From Methanobacterium sp. (GTDB taxonomy: Archaea; Methanobacteriota; Methanobacteria; Methanobacteriales; Methanobacteriaceae), in contig JAVSLW010000041.1 of assembly GCA_039666455.1 (NCBI GenBank), positions 1 through 40,621 on the forward strand: DNA of 40,621 nt. The letters are read 5' to 3'. The notes beneath the pieces are model-generated. The model saw nothing but the letters and a program-made list of their open reading frames with translations, did not search any database and was not told where the DNA came from. Every line of letters starts with the position of its first letter. Position 1 is the stretch's first letter. This document shows, piece by piece, positions 18,241-26,342 of this stretch. A program made the translations under genes and the position numbers.

Positions 18241-18278
18241 TGTGATTGTATCACATATTATGTGTATATACTACACAT
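18241..18278 (-). promoter_or_regulatory. Two palindromic operator-like sites and TATA box upstream of korD
   Basis: TGTGATTGTATCACA (18241-18255) has 6-base arms around TGT. ATGTGTATATACTACACAT (18260-18278) has 7-base arms around TATAC, and its centre contains the most TATA-like sequence of this gap. They lie 32-69 bases upstream of the korD start and in the gap shared with purE, so a repressor bound there could block the kor promoter. Both share a TGTG/CACA edge, suggesting one regulator. The arms are seen directly; the regulation is inferred. Confidence 0.6.
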
Positions 18279-18375
18279 AAATAAATGTTGTCGTTATGTA
18301 TTATAATGGTATGTGATTAATTAAAAATAAAAGTTATAGTAAAAGTAAATAAAATAAAAAAAAGTTGGTGATCAT

Positions 18376-19428
18376 TTGTCAGATGTTGTAATTATAATGG
18401 GAAGCTCCTCAGATATGAATATAGCAAAAAGAGCAGTTGATATATTTGAAAATTTTGGTATAACTTATGATATAACAATAGCATCCGCACACAGGACTTC
18501 TGAGCGAGTAAGAGATATAACTGTTGAAAGCACAAGAAATGGGACAAAGGCATTTATAGCAATTGCAGGACTGGCCGCACATTTACCTGGAATTGTTAAG
18601 GCCAATACAACCAGACCAGTGATAGGCGTCCCTGTGGAATCTAAATTAAATGGTTTAGATGCACTGTTTGCCTGTGTCCAAACACCCAAAGGTGTCCCTG
18701 TAGCGACGGTTGGGATTGATAGAGGTGAAAACGCAGCGATACTGGCCGCTGAAATAATAGGTATTTATAATAAAGATGTTAGAAAAAAGGTCCTTGATTA
18801 TAAATCAGCCATGGTTAAAAAAATAGATGAGGATCAAGAATACATAAGAAAAGAAATTGGCGGGAAATATTTAATAGCCAGGAGTTATGGAAAGCCCCTT
18901 GCAGACGTGGAAGAGAAATTTAAAATATATGGAAATGAAAAAACCATCGGTGAAAATGAAAATGATGTTCTTATAGTGGCTGGAAGCTATTCAGACATAA
19001 AAATAGTTGAATCTGTCGTTGAAACCCTGAAATCTTTTGACATAAAGTATAAAATCGAAATAGCATCCCCCAACAGATATCCTCAAAAATTGCATAAAGC
19101 AGTGGTTAATGGAACTATTTCCGGAACAAAGGTGTTCATATGTGTATCTGGATTATCTGGTTTTGTATCAGGAGCAGTAGCTGCACATACCGACAGGCCA
19201 GTTATATCTGTGCCCCACAGTGTAAAATTGGGAGGTCTGGATTCTCTTCTTACCATGATACAGATGCCGCCAGGTGTTCCAACAGCAACAGTTGGAATTG
19301 ATAATGGAAAAAACGCCGCTATTTTAGCAATTGAAATAATTGCAGTAGATAATAAAAAATTAAAGGAAAAATTAACCTCATTTAGAAAAAATCTAAGCGA
19401 AATGGTAGATTTTATAAATATAAGGTAA
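18376..19428 (+). CDS. purE: Tandem PurE-domain protein (phosphoribosylaminoimidazole carboxylase/mutase)
   Basis: The 350-residue protein contains two PurE domains in tandem, about 1-155 and 195-345. PurE moves the carboxylate of N5-CAIR to make CAIR (or carboxylates AIR directly) in purine synthesis. The first copy has MGSSSDMNIA, SAHR with His39, and GLAAHLPG. The second copy has AGSYSDIKIV but SPNR (Asn233) in place of SAHR, and GLSGFVSG lacks the His, so it is probably catalytically dead and structural. Tandem PurE proteins are known in methanogens. The start codon is TTG after GGTGAT. It diverges from kor. Confidence 0.92.
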   Translation: MSDVVIIMGSSSDMNIAKRAVDIFENFGITYDITIASAHRTSERVRDITVESTRNGTKAFIAIAGLAAHLPGIVKANTTRPVIGVPVESKLNGLDALFACVQTPKGVPVATVGIDRGENAAILAAEIIGIYNKDVRKKVLDYKSAMVKKIDEDQEYIRKEIGGKYLIARSYGKPLADVEEKFKIYGNEKTIGENENDVLIVAGSYSDIKIVESVVETLKSFDIKYKIEIASPNRYPQKLHKAVVNGTISGTKVFICVSGLSGFVSGAVAAHTDRPVISVPHSVKLGGLDSLLTMIQMPPGVPTATVGIDNGKNAAILAIEIIAVDNKKLKEKLTSFRKNLSEMVDFINIR

Positions 19429-19483
19429 ATTATTTCATGTCCAAAAATAGTACAGTTATTTTTAAAATATAACATATATCAAG

Positions 19484-19559
19484 AATCCATCGAAAACAAA
19501 GTTTTCGGGGTCGCAGAACGTAGTTCTGCAGGCTCCTTCCTAAGGAATGAGTGGTTCAT
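19484..19559 (+). repeat. 76-base three-hairpin element (copy B)
   Basis: Three stem-loops lie in a row: CGAAAAC-AAA-GTTTTCG (19491-19507), GCAGAAC-GTA-GTTCTGC (19513-19529) and CTCCTTCC-TAA-GGAATGAG (third stem, one mismatch), then TGGTTCAT. It lies in the gap after purE, in the sense direction of purE. The first 50 bases match the element at 24927-25002 at 46 positions. The third hairpin plus GGTTCAT resembles the right end of IS200/IS605 TnpB elements. Confidence 0.8.
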
Positions 19560-19592
19560 CCCATTTAACTATTTAAGTTTTTAATAATATGT

Positions 19593-19612
19593 TGATATAT
19601 ATCATATAATGA
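19593..19612 (+). promoter_or_regulatory. TATA-like region for the DegT aminotransferase gene
   Basis: A TATATAT run around 19593-19604 lies about 65-75 bases before the ATG at 19667, with no other promoter candidate closer. Weak evidence. Confidence 0.3.
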
Positions 19613-19666
19613 ATAATAAAAGATAAAAATGCCTTCAATTTAAACTTAGTGTGTAGGTGATAACTG

Positions 19667-20764
19667 ATGATACCAATTGCCAAGCCATTTATCGGTGATG
19701 AGGAAATAAATGAAGTAGAATCTGTTTTAAGGTCTGGATTTATAGCACAGGGGCCAAAAGTAGCTGAATTTGAAGAAAAGTTTGCAGATTACATTGGAAC
19801 TCGCCATGCTGTTGCCACAAGTTCAGGAACTACTGCACTGCATGTTGCCCTTCTTTGTGCAGGGATAGATAAAGATGATGAAGTGATAACAACTCCCTTT
19901 TCCTTTGCTGCTACTTCAAACAGTGTTCTTTATGCTGGTGCAAAGCCTGTTTTTGTAGATATTGAGCCTGAAACATATAATATAAACCCTGAATTAATTG
20001 AGGAAGCTATAACCGATAAAACAAAGGCCATACTGCCAGTTCATCTTTATGGCCAGCCTGCAGATATGGACTCTATAAATAAAATAGCCAAAAATCATGA
20101 CTTAAAAGTGATTGAAGATGCTGCACAGGCTCACGGTGCTGTATATAAAGGTATAAATGTGGGTTTATTGGGAGATATGGCATGTTTTAGCTTTTATCCA
20201 ACAAAAAACATCACTACAGGTGAAGGGGGCATGATCACAACTGATAATAATGGATTTGATCATGATGCACGTGCTTTAAGGGCACATGGTGAAAGTGAAA
20301 GATACCAGCATGTTATTCTGGGTTATAATTTCAGAATGACTGATATAGCAGCTGCAATAGGAGTTGTTCAGCTTAAAAGACTTGATGGATTCAATGAAAA
20401 GAGAATTGAAAACGCTGAATATCTTACAGAGCATATCAGGTATATTGATGGAATTGAACCTCCATTTGTACAGGATGGTGTTAAACACATTTTCCATCAA
20501 TACACTATAAGAGTGGGTAATGGAAAAAGAGATGAATTAAGGGACTTTTTAAATAATGAAGGAATAGGAACGGGAATACACTATCCAAAGCCTATTTACA
20601 GGCAAAAACTTTATGAAAATTTAGGTTTTACAGCTAACTGTCTGGAAGCAGAAAAAGCTGCAGAAGAAGTCCTTTCAATTCCAGTAAACCCTGCGTTAAG
20701 TGCTCGAGACCTTGGAAAAATAGTATCTGTTCTTGAAGATGCTTCAGATAGATTTTTAAGCTGA
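19667..20764 (+). CDS. DegT/DnrJ/EryC1-family PLP sugar aminotransferase
   Basis: The 365-residue protein is a type-I fold PLP enzyme that transfers an amino group, usually from glutamate, to a keto-sugar nucleotide. Visible residues are TSSGTTALHV for PLP phosphate, LPVHLYGQ, IEDAAQAHGA with Asp151 and Gln154, and the Schiff-base Lys180 in FYPTKNITTGEGG. The length is typical. The exact product is not predictable; an amino sugar for surface glycans is likely. AGGTGATAA precedes the ATG. A nucleotidyltransferase and mutase lie a few kb downstream on the other strand and might feed the same pathway. Confidence 0.88.
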   Translation: MIPIAKPFIGDEEINEVESVLRSGFIAQGPKVAEFEEKFADYIGTRHAVATSSGTTALHVALLCAGIDKDDEVITTPFSFAATSNSVLYAGAKPVFVDIEPETYNINPELIEEAITDKTKAILPVHLYGQPADMDSINKIAKNHDLKVIEDAAQAHGAVYKGINVGLLGDMACFSFYPTKNITTGEGGMITTDNNGFDHDARALRAHGESERYQHVILGYNFRMTDIAAAIGVVQLKRLDGFNEKRIENAEYLTEHIRYIDGIEPPFVQDGVKHIFHQYTIRVGNGKRDELRDFLNNEGIGTGIHYPKPIYRQKLYENLGFTANCLEAEKAAEEVLSIPVNPALSARDLGKIVSVLEDASDRFLS

Positions 20765-20787
20765 TTTTTCAAAGATAAACATTTGAT

Positions 20788-21093
20788 TTATAAGGAAAGT
20801 TTTTCCTCAACTGATTTCACTTTTTCGTCCATTGTTTTTTCAACATCACGCCTATCATCTATTTTCAGGTGAGTTGCAACTCTCATTGCCCCTTCTTTAA
20901 ATACGGCTTCATGGACAGCTTTAATAGCATCAAAAAGTTTATCAGAGTCATCTGTTTCTATGGAAGTTCCCATTCCAGTTATTTTATATTTCATCCCCAT
21001 TTGATCTAATATTGACACAGCAGCAGCCACATATTTGCTTATACTTGTATCCTGAGTTCCAATGGGAATTACGGTGAGTTCTGCAGTTATCAT
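20788..21093 (-). CDS. MTH1187/YkoF-type thiamine-binding-like protein
   Basis: The 101-residue protein matches the MTH1187 family (DUF77): an ITAELTVIPIGT start, a SISKYVAAAV helix and ITGMGTSIET in the middle. It forms a ferredoxin-like fold that assembles into oligomers. Relatives of the YkoF group bind thiamine, but a ligand here is unproven. I chose the ATG at 21093 over a GTG two codons upstream. It converges on the DegT gene, 23 bases away. Confidence 0.85.
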   Translation of the reverse strand: MITAELTVIPIGTQDTSISKYVAAAVSILDQMGMKYKITGMGTSIETDDSDKLFDAIKAVHEAVFKEGAMRVATHLKIDDRRDVEKTMDEKVKSVEEKLSL

Positions 21094-21287
21094 GATCACT
21101 ATTATGTATTAACTAATATAAAATATTAATTCATCTTTTTAAAAAAACCTGTAAAAATCAGTTTTTTACCTTTTATCTCTTATAAATAGTTTAAATAGCT
21201 AAAATTTAAATCAAAAAGCTATTTAATTTAATTTTTCTAAACACAAATTATTTTAAGATCAGTAAATAATTCATAATTCCTGATCAC

Positions 21288-22142
21288 ATGATTACAAAGG
21301 ACGACTTCAACAAAAAAATAGAAAATAGAGTAACAAAAACAATTGAAGAATATAAACTGCTTGAAGAAGGTGATAAGATAGCGGTAGCTCTATCTGGTGG
21401 AAAAGATAGTATTCTAACCCTCCATATCCTGAATAAACTCAAAAATAAGTTTAATATTGATTTAGTAGCTATAACTATTGATGAAGGTATTTCCGGATAC
21501 AGAAATGAAGGGGTAAAAATAGCAAGGCAGAATGCAGAAGAAACAGACATTAAATTAATTGAAAAGTCTTTTCTTGATGAATTCAATTTTAGCCTTGACC
21601 AGATCTTCAATAATTACAAAAGTGCATGCATACCATGCGGCGTTTTTAGAAGATACCTGCTGAATAGAACTGCATACGAAGCTGGTGCAAGTAAAATTGC
21701 AACTGGTCACAATATGGATGATGAAATACAGTCATTTATTATGAGTTTTGGAAGGGCAGATTTTAGAAGGTTTGCAAAGTTTGGACCTAAACTGGATGCA
21801 ATTCATCCAAAGCTCATTCCGCGAATAAAACCGCTCTGGAAAGTATCTGAAAAAGATGTTGGAACATGGGCAGTGTTAAATAACATTAACGTGCATTTTG
21901 CAGAGTGTCCGTACTCCTATATGTCTGCAAGATCTAAAATTAAGGAATTTTTAAATAAAATGGAGTCAATGCGGAAAGGAACCAAAACAAATATACTTAA
22001 ATCCTTTGATAAATCATTTCAATTTAAAAAAATGGCTGCAAATTTGTATGAATGTGAAGTTTGTGGCGAACCATCATCCTTGAATATCTGCAAAGCGTGT
22101 GAAATGCTTGATAAGATAAACCAACTTCTTTTAAAGGATTAA
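21288..22142 (+). CDS. tRNA 2-thiolation PP-loop enzyme (NcsA/TtuA family, TIGR00269)
   Basis: The 284-residue ATP pyrophosphatase activates tRNA uridine for 2-thiolation. The PP-loop SGGKDS is at 36-41. Cys114 and Cys117 (SACIPCG) with Cys207 (FAECPY) fit the three ligands of the catalytic [4Fe-4S] cluster of TtuA. A C-terminal zinc ribbon is formed by CEVCG and ICKAC. The N-terminal zinc ribbon that normally opens this family is absent: the protein starts MITKDDFNKK and no cysteine-rich frame lies upstream. This could be a real loss or a paralog. Whether it acts on position 34 or 54 cannot be read from sequence. It converges on the mutase gene with one base between. Confidence 0.85.
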   Translation: MITKDDFNKKIENRVTKTIEEYKLLEEGDKIAVALSGGKDSILTLHILNKLKNKFNIDLVAITIDEGISGYRNEGVKIARQNAEETDIKLIEKSFLDEFNFSLDQIFNNYKSACIPCGVFRRYLLNRTAYEAGASKIATGHNMDDEIQSFIMSFGRADFRRFAKFGPKLDAIHPKLIPRIKPLWKVSEKDVGTWAVLNNINVHFAECPYSYMSARSKIKEFLNKMESMRKGTKTNILKSFDKSFQFKKMAANLYECEVCGEPSSLNICKACEMLDKINQLLLKD

Positions 22143-22143
22143 T

Positions 22144-23445
22144 TTAAACATTTTCAATCAACTTTTTGACATCTGTAGTTAATTCCTGCAACTTTGCATG
22201 GTCCTTAGATTCCACATAAACTCTAATTAAAGGTTCGAATCGTGACGGCCTTATCAGTATGAACGAATCCTCTAAATCAACCCTTATACCATCAACAGTG
22301 CTTATTTTACCTTTTGATTGGAAGCTGTTTTCAATAGTATCAATAACCTTCATTTTTTCCTCATGTTCACACCCTATGGTAAAAACTGTTCGCGGATACT
22401 CTGATATTTCCAGGGCCAGCTTAGAAAGGGTAGTATTATGCCTGGCCAGGATTTCCAACATTTTAACCACTGAAAATATTCCATCAAAGCACTGATGAAA
22501 CTGGGGAAAACTATACATTCCAGGTTCGTCACCGCCAAAAATGGCATTTTCCTCTACAACACCCTTCAACACATTATTAACAGAAGTTTTCAATAATCTA
22601 CCATTATATTTTGATACTATATCGTCAAGAGAAAGAGAAGCAACAACTGAAGATACTACAGTGCCATTTGGTGATTCTTCCAGTGCATTTTTGGCAAATA
22701 TGCCAAGTACAGTCTGATCTCGAACTATATTCCCCTTCTCGTCAATGAAAATAACCCGATCCTGATCATTATCCAGGACTATGCCCATATTAGTCCCTAA
22801 AGTAACAGTAAGGTCAGATACAATGGATAGACGCTCAGGATTTGGTTCTGGAAAAGCAGATTCTATATTAATATCTTTAGATTCTACAACTACAGTATGG
22901 CATGCTAATTTATCCAGTATTTCTGGAGTAATGGGCATGGATGGTCCCTTTTCACAGTCAGCCACTATCATGAAGCATTTTTTCCTTATCATTTCGGTAT
23001 CTGTGTTTTGAAGAACTGCGCCTATATAATTATCGATGTAGTCATGAACATATTTGAGTTTACCTATCTGATTCCAGGGAGCCTTTTCACCATGTCTTTG
23101 TTCTAAAGGAATTTTATGATCACTGAATATCTTAATATTCACATCTTCAGGACGAAGATGTGACGCAGTGATTGCTATCATCACCGTAGCATTATATAAA
23201 TCCATATTGTAGTGTATAACTGGTATTGGGGCCACTCCAAAATCAATTACATTAACTCCTGCGGCCATCAATCCTGTGGTTAATGATCTTTTAATCATCT
23301 GGGAGGAGACACTGAAATCCCTACCAACTACAACACTTTTTTCCTTTCCAACATAATTACCAATGACTGTTCCTAAATGTGAGGCAAATCCATTGGTGAT
23401 CTCCAAATTAACGATTCCCCTTATGTCATGGACATATTTAGACAA
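22144..23445 (-). CDS. Atypical phosphohexomutase (phosphoglucosamine/phosphomannomutase family)
   Basis: The 433-residue protein has the four-domain alpha-D-phosphohexomutase layout, but its hallmark loops deviate. The phospho-serine loop is ITASHLRPED (Ser95) instead of TASHNP. The metal loop is DNDQDR (Asp225, Asp227, Asp229 kept). The sugar loop is GGDEPGM instead of GGExSGH. The phosphate loop is RPSRFEPLIRVY instead of RPSGTEP. It is probably a paralog with changed substrate or reduced activity. The start is TTG behind a strong GGGAGGT. It follows the nucleotidyltransferase by 53 bases on the same strand, so the two likely act in sugar-nucleotide supply. Confidence 0.82.
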   Translation of the reverse strand: MSKYVHDIRGIVNLEITNGFASHLGTVIGNYVGKEKSVVVGRDFSVSSQMIKRSLTTGLMAAGVNVIDFGVAPIPVIHYNMDLYNATVMIAITASHLRPEDVNIKIFSDHKIPLEQRHGEKAPWNQIGKLKYVHDYIDNYIGAVLQNTDTEMIRKKCFMIVADCEKGPSMPITPEILDKLACHTVVVESKDINIESAFPEPNPERLSIVSDLTVTLGTNMGIVLDNDQDRVIFIDEKGNIVRDQTVLGIFAKNALEESPNGTVVSSVVASLSLDDIVSKYNGRLLKTSVNNVLKGVVEENAIFGGDEPGMYSFPQFHQCFDGIFSVVKMLEILARHNTTLSKLALEISEYPRTVFTIGCEHEEKMKVIDTIENSFQSKGKISTVDGIRVDLEDSFILIRPSRFEPLIRVYVESKDHAKLQELTTDVKKLIENV

Positions 23446-23498
23446 TGATAGACCTCCCTTATTCCTCTGGAGTTAGAATTTTTAGCGCTTAAAAAAAA

Positions 23499-24656
23499 TT
23501 ATTCGGCGGTTAGTGAATAATCAGTATCTATGATTGAATCACGTGAAATCTTTGTTTTACGAGTTATGGATCTTGAGGATTTTACCACACTTTTAAAACC
23601 AATGCGCACCATGTTTCCGAGGATGGCTCCACTTTCAATTATACTGCCCCTATCAATTACACAGTGAGTATCAACAATGCAATCTTTCAGATGAGAATTG
23701 GCATGTATAATACTGTTTGAAAATAGCACTGAACCTTTAATGTTTGTATTTTTTTCTATATGCACATTTTTTCCAATAACTGTGTTTTTACCTATTTTAC
23801 AGCCCTTTTCAATTACACAGTTGTCTCCTATAGTCACAGGTCCATTTATCCTCACTTTTTCATCAATATGGACATTTTCACCTATCCATATGTCTCCTAA
23901 TCTGTCCACACTTTCTTCGATTTTTTCTCCAGGAGGTTGCGGGGCTATTTCCTGGTTTAAAACATCATAGTTGGCTTGAAGAAATGTTTCTGGCCTTCCA
24001 ACATCGTTCCAGTATCCATTGAATTTGTATCCATAGATACCTGCTTCTTCCTCAATTAAAATAGGGAATATATCATGGGAAAAATCAACCTCTCTTTTTC
24101 CAGTGTCTATATAATCAAGTATCTCTGGTTCAAAAATGTAAGTACCAGTATTTGCAACATTACTGAATACTTCACCAGGGGACGGCTTCTCCAGAAAATT
24201 AATGATTTTGTTGTTATCATCCATAACTGCAATTCCAAAATGAGTTGGATCATCTACAGGTGTTAATACCATGGTGGCTATGGCCTTTTTTTCCCGGTGA
24301 AACTTTAATAATTTGTTTAAATCTACATTAACCAGTACATCACCACTTAAAACAAAAAAAGTGTCATCCACATGCCTTCCAGCTTTTTTTACACCGCCTG
24401 CAGTACCCATAGGATGTTTTTCTACAGAATATGTTATGTTAAGTCCTCTGTATTTTTTCTGGACATCTCTTTTAATCTGACTCTGTAAGTAATTTAAAGT
24501 TAAAATAATATCTTTATATCCTGCGTTTTTTACTTTTTCAATCACATAGTCCATAAGGGGACGGTTAGCTACTGGAACCATTGGTTTAGGGCGAATCAGT
24601 GTTAATGGACGTATTCTTGTTCCCTTTCCACCAGCCATTATTATAGCCTTTATCAT
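23499..24656 (-). CDS. Sugar-phosphate nucleotidyltransferase with left-handed beta-helix
   Basis: The 385-residue protein has an N-terminal nucleotidyltransferase domain (about 1-235) with MAGGKGTRIRPLT, RPKPMVPVANRP, SGDVLVNVD, FLEKP and GYWNDVGRPETF, then hexapeptide repeats from about 255 (WIGENVHIDE, VTIGDNCVI and so on) forming a beta-helix. It makes an NDP-sugar from a sugar 1-phosphate and NTP. Archaeal relatives include glucose-1-phosphate thymidylyl- and mannose-1-phosphate guanylyltransferase-like proteins; the sugar is unclear. It is upstream of the mutase, so they may form a two-step module. The Shine-Dalgarno is poor. Confidence 0.9.
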   Translation of the reverse strand: MIKAIIMAGGKGTRIRPLTLIRPKPMVPVANRPLMDYVIEKVKNAGYKDIILTLNYLQSQIKRDVQKKYRGLNITYSVEKHPMGTAGGVKKAGRHVDDTFFVLSGDVLVNVDLNKLLKFHREKKAIATMVLTPVDDPTHFGIAVMDDNNKIINFLEKPSPGEVFSNVANTGTYIFEPEILDYIDTGKREVDFSHDIFPILIEEEAGIYGYKFNGYWNDVGRPETFLQANYDVLNQEIAPQPPGEKIEESVDRLGDIWIGENVHIDEKVRINGPVTIGDNCVIEKGCKIGKNTVIGKNVHIEKNTNIKGSVLFSNSIIHANSHLKDCIVDTHCVIDRGSIIESGAILGNMVRIGFKSVVKSSRSITRKTKISRDSIIDTDYSLTAE

Positions 24657-24926
24657 GTGTAATAATATTATTATTAGACCAGATAAAGCTTTTGGTTAAA
24701 ATCACCTGCAAAGACTTGAATTCAATGGCTTTCCATTTTCATAAAATATTATTAAATTACTTCTATTTTATTACTCTGATTTATATTTAAAAATAATTGT
24801 ATTGTCGGGCTGCTGAGTTTAGGGGCATTCGCGGTTGCCATGGTGTCGTTCTTCTTCCAGTACTGAAATTCACGGCTTTGCAAGCTGCGTTTAAAGCCTA
24901 AATGTCCGCAGATCTCATACATTACT
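24657..24926. other. Intergenic stretch with a GC-richer insert
   Basis: From about 24805 to 24926 the composition is richer in G and C than its surroundings. On the minus strand a 56-codon frame (24752-24922) runs through it, containing CGHLGFKRS and QYWKKND, but no family is recognised and there is no Shine-Dalgarno. This block directly follows the boundary of the 76-base element at 24927, so it could be target or carried DNA. The remainder (24657-24800) is AT-rich and holds the upstream region of the nucleotidyltransferase. Confidence 0.4.
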
Positions 24927-25002
24927 GTGAACTACCCCTTGCTTTGCAGGGAACCTGTAGAACTACGTTCTGCGGCCCCGAAAACTTTGTTTTCAATGGA
25001 TT
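24927..25002 (-). repeat. 76-base three-hairpin element (copy C)
   Basis: Read on the minus strand: AATCCATTGAAAAC-AAA-GTTTTC (stem 24980-24985/24989-24994), AGAAC-GTA-GTTCT (24959-24971), then TTCCCTGC-AAA-GCAAGGGG, then TAGTTCAC. It is the same length as copy B and differs in only 4 of the first 50 bases. The third stem has a different sequence but is still paired. It lies just after the stop of the TPR-CPBP gene, in that gene's sense direction, like copy B after purE. Confidence 0.8.
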
Positions 25003-25025
25003 TTCTGACTTTTAGATAAAATGAG

Positions 25026-26342
25026 TTAAAATGGAAAGTGGAATACTACAAAAGGCATTACCAGAAACAGCACAGAATTAGATATGCCATGAGCTAAAGT
25101 TATTCCAAATATACTCCCTGTTTTCTGGAACATGTAACCATAGAACATAGACACTATAAATACAAATACAAGATCTAAAAATGAATGCCAGCCTATGTGA
25201 AGAGCTGTAAATAATAATGAAGCATATAACAATCCAAATGCTCCTCCAAACATGTTCTCAGCATTTCTTTGAATTATTCCTCTAAAGAGTAATTCTTCTG
25301 CAAGTCCTGTGGATATGGTAATTATTATAATTCCAGTAACAAGCGGTACCAGGCTAAATGTTGAAATAAGGGGTTGCGGTTTAAGAATTAAAAATTCAAT
25401 AAATCCTAATAATAACCCACTTAACCCAATGATTAGCTGTACTGGAATATTACCTAAAATCAAACCGACCTTTTTCCTGTTAAGTCTCTGTTCCCGTATT
25501 AGAACATATGATGCAGCAAATAATGGTATTGATATTACGAGGAACCAGTAAAGGGGAGGTATCTGCATGATAGGTAATGATAACCCTACAATCCGTATCA
25601 TTGGAAGAACCATCATTGATCTTAAAAGATTGGAAATATTGTAGGATTCAATTAATGATGAGTGGAATAATAAAGCAAATAATATGACAGTTTCTGCTAC
25701 AAGCCCCAATTCCATGTTGAAAAAGGTTATTGTTAACTCAGCTGCAATAAGTGCAGAGAGATATCCTGTTAAAATAATTAAATCTTTTTTAGAGGACTTG
25801 TATTTGTATCTTCTCTTTTCAATTTTACTCATGGCACCATATATTTCAGCTTCCCTTGAATGGTCTTTAACTTTGGCAAACAGTTCCAGTGACCTTTCAT
25901 AATCTACCAAAGCATCTTCAAGTGCATCCTGCATTTCATAGGTATTTGCTATCAGGTTAGATACTATTCCCGCCCTTACGTAATCTTTGGCCTTTTGAAA
26001 CATTTTAATAGCTTTTTCGTAGTAATCCCTGGCTTCTTCATACTTTTTATATTTTTCAGCTATTATACCAATGCCTGCTAAGGAATAGCCTGCACCAGCA
26101 TAGTCATGGATTTGATTGAACAGATTCAGTGATTTTTCATAGTTTGAATGAGCATTATCAATATCACCTAATTCTACCTGAATATCTCCAATTTCAAGAA
26201 GTATATCTGCTTCTTTTTGCAGATTATCCGTTTTTTGAAATAGTTCCAGCGCCCGGGTGTAATATGAAAGAGCTTCTTCAAGTTTTCCCTCAATGTAATA
26301 CCTGGATCCCATGTCAAATGCTAACTTAGCTTCTTTATCCAT
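25026..26342 (-). CDS. TPR-repeat protein fused to CPBP intramembrane protease domain
   Basis: The 438-residue protein has about four tetratricopeptide repeats in its first 180 residues (for example GKLEEALSYYTRALELF, GDIDNAHSNYEKSLNLF, KKYEEARDYYEKAIKMF), then about eight membrane segments of a CPBP/ABI (type II CAAX prenyl protease-like) domain. The glutamate protease motifs are EELLFRG, ALHIGWHS and LAHGISNS. The TPR part should lie in the cytoplasm and may recruit substrates or partners. AAGGTG precedes the ATG by 5 bases. The CPBP role in archaea is mostly unknown. Confidence 0.9.
   Translation of the reverse strand: MDKEAKLAFDMGSRYYIEGKLEEALSYYTRALELFQKTDNLQKEADILLEIGDIQVELGDIDNAHSNYEKSLNLFNQIHDYAGAGYSLAGIGIIAEKYKKYEEARDYYEKAIKMFQKAKDYVRAGIVSNLIANTYEMQDALEDALVDYERSLELFAKVKDHSREAEIYGAMSKIEKRRYKYKSSKKDLIILTGYLSALIAAELTITFFNMELGLVAETVILFALLFHSSLIESYNISNLLRSMMVLPMIRIVGLSLPIMQIPPLYWFLVISIPLFAASYVLIREQRLNRKKVGLILGNIPVQLIIGLSGLLLGFIEFLILKPQPLISTFSLVPLVTGIIIITISTGLAEELLFRGIIQRNAENMFGGAFGLLYASLLFTALHIGWHSFLDLVFVFIVSMFYGYMFQKTGSIFGITLAHGISNSVLFLVMPFVVFHFPF

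Noticed and set aside
18012..18254. A korD start at 18254
   Set aside because: The extra 15 residues are not ferredoxin-like and would run across the probable promoter; GGTGATGAT fits the ATG at 18209.
24752..24922. A 56-codon minus-strand frame in the GC-richer block as a gene
   Set aside because: No ribosome site, no recognisable family, and it starts within the boundary of a repeat element.
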